From: an uncultured Dialister sp.
GTDB taxonomy: Bacteria > Bacillota > Negativicutes > Veillonellales > Dialisteraceae
NCBI GenBank assembly: GCA_900759415.1
Contig: CAAEVC010000101.1
Location: 1 to 6,188, forward strand
DNA: 6,188 nucleotides
Direction of reading: 5' to 3'
The position numbers and the translations under genes are program-made. This document shows positions 6,068-6,188 of the stretch, piece by piece. Below the pieces are notes generated by a model. The model had not been told where the DNA came from and made no database searches. It saw only the letters and a list, made by a program, of their open reading frames with translations. Each line of letters starts with the position of its first letter. Position 1 is the stretch's first letter.

Positions 6068-6142
6068 GTAACTGATTACGGCATCAAGCGCTGTATATGA
6101 ACCACAAGTGATATTGTCTCAAGTAACCACAAATGAAAATGT
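6062..6142 (+). repeat. Spaced direct repeats upstream of lpxC
   Basis: TCTCAAGTAAC occurs twice exactly (6062-6072 and 6117-6127). ACCACAAGTGATATTGT (6101-6117) recurs 25 bp later with 14 of 17 matches (6126-6142). The 25-nt spacing of the second pair gives a tandem unit of roughly TCTCAAGTA plus ACCACAA(G/A)TGA. Repeats of this kind are typical transposase binding sites at the ends of insertion sequences. Confidence 0.7.
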
Positions 6143-6188
6143 CCCAGTCATGGTATAATCTCATCACAATCTTAACGCAAGTGATGGG
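6092..6188 (+). mobile_element. Possible terminus of an insertion sequence, body beyond the window
   Basis: The block after about 6092 has repeated ACCACAA(G/A)TGA motifs followed by a plus-strand extended -10, TGGTATAAT (6151-6159), and a 6-bp inverted repeat CATCAC/GTGATG (6162-6167, 6181-6186). This is the layout expected at the left end of an insertion sequence reading rightward, with the transposase starting past 6188. The wording of the repeats resembles ends I recall from Firmicutes elements, but no transposase sequence is in view. The exact boundary is not known; it could begin as early as 6062. Confidence 0.45.
6151..6159 (+). promoter_or_regulatory. Plus-strand extended -10 promoter element
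   Basis: TGGTATAAT fits the extended -10 consensus TGnTATAAT exactly. No good -35 is found at 16-18 bp upstream, as is common for extended -10 promoters. It points rightward, away from lpxC, toward whatever lies beyond the window, possibly a transposase gene. Confidence 0.5.

Noticed and set aside
6062..6142. A CRISPR array
   Set aside because: Repeats are short, imperfect and almost contiguous at 25-nt spacing, without unique spacers of constant length.

Overview
The window carries five protein-coding genes, all on the minus strand. From right to left in transcription order they are lpxC, fabZ, lpxA, then trkA and trkH. LpxA and LpxC make lipid A, so the cell has an outer membrane. Yet every gene starts behind a strong AGGAGG-type ribosome binding site of Gram-positive style, and the DNA is of moderate GC content with AT-rich gaps. 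Lipid A genes in a Firmicutes-like setting point to the Negativicutes (Veillonella/Megasphaera/Dialister relatives). Dialister is my best guess from general recall, not from a search.

Right end (about 6000-6188): no gene. It holds a good sigma-70 promoter for lpxC (TTGAGA, 17 bp, TATAAT) and, beyond it, 25-nt-spaced direct repeats. A plus-strand extended -10 follows. Together these look like the tip of an insertion sequence whose body lies outside the window. The lpxC -35 box falls inside one of these repeat copies.

Centre right (3577-5999): lpxC, fabZ and lpxA, the first committed deacetylase, the 3-hydroxyacyl-ACP dehydratase and the first acyltransferase of lipid A synthesis. FabZ and LpxA draw on the same 3-hydroxyacyl-ACP pool, so their linkage is functional. 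lpxA is set apart from fabZ by a 212-bp AT-rich gap and is followed by a clear intrinsic terminator. No other lpx genes follow in this window.

Centre left (394-3190): trkA and trkH, one base apart, encode the NAD(H)-binding regulatory subunit and the membrane pore of a Trk potassium uptake system. A short leader with a possible extended -10 promoter precedes trkA.

The two larger non-coding stretches, 1-393 and 3191-3618, each hold a copy of the same interspersed repeat. The copy at about 3306-3564 is a single unit of about 260 bp. The copy at about 1-370 is an inverted dimer with one arm decayed. Both have AGTTGAGA/TCTCAACT ends and lie just past the 3' end of a minus-strand transcription unit, so the trkAH operon is bracketed by them. 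I find no RNA gene, no CRISPR array and no clearly new protein system.
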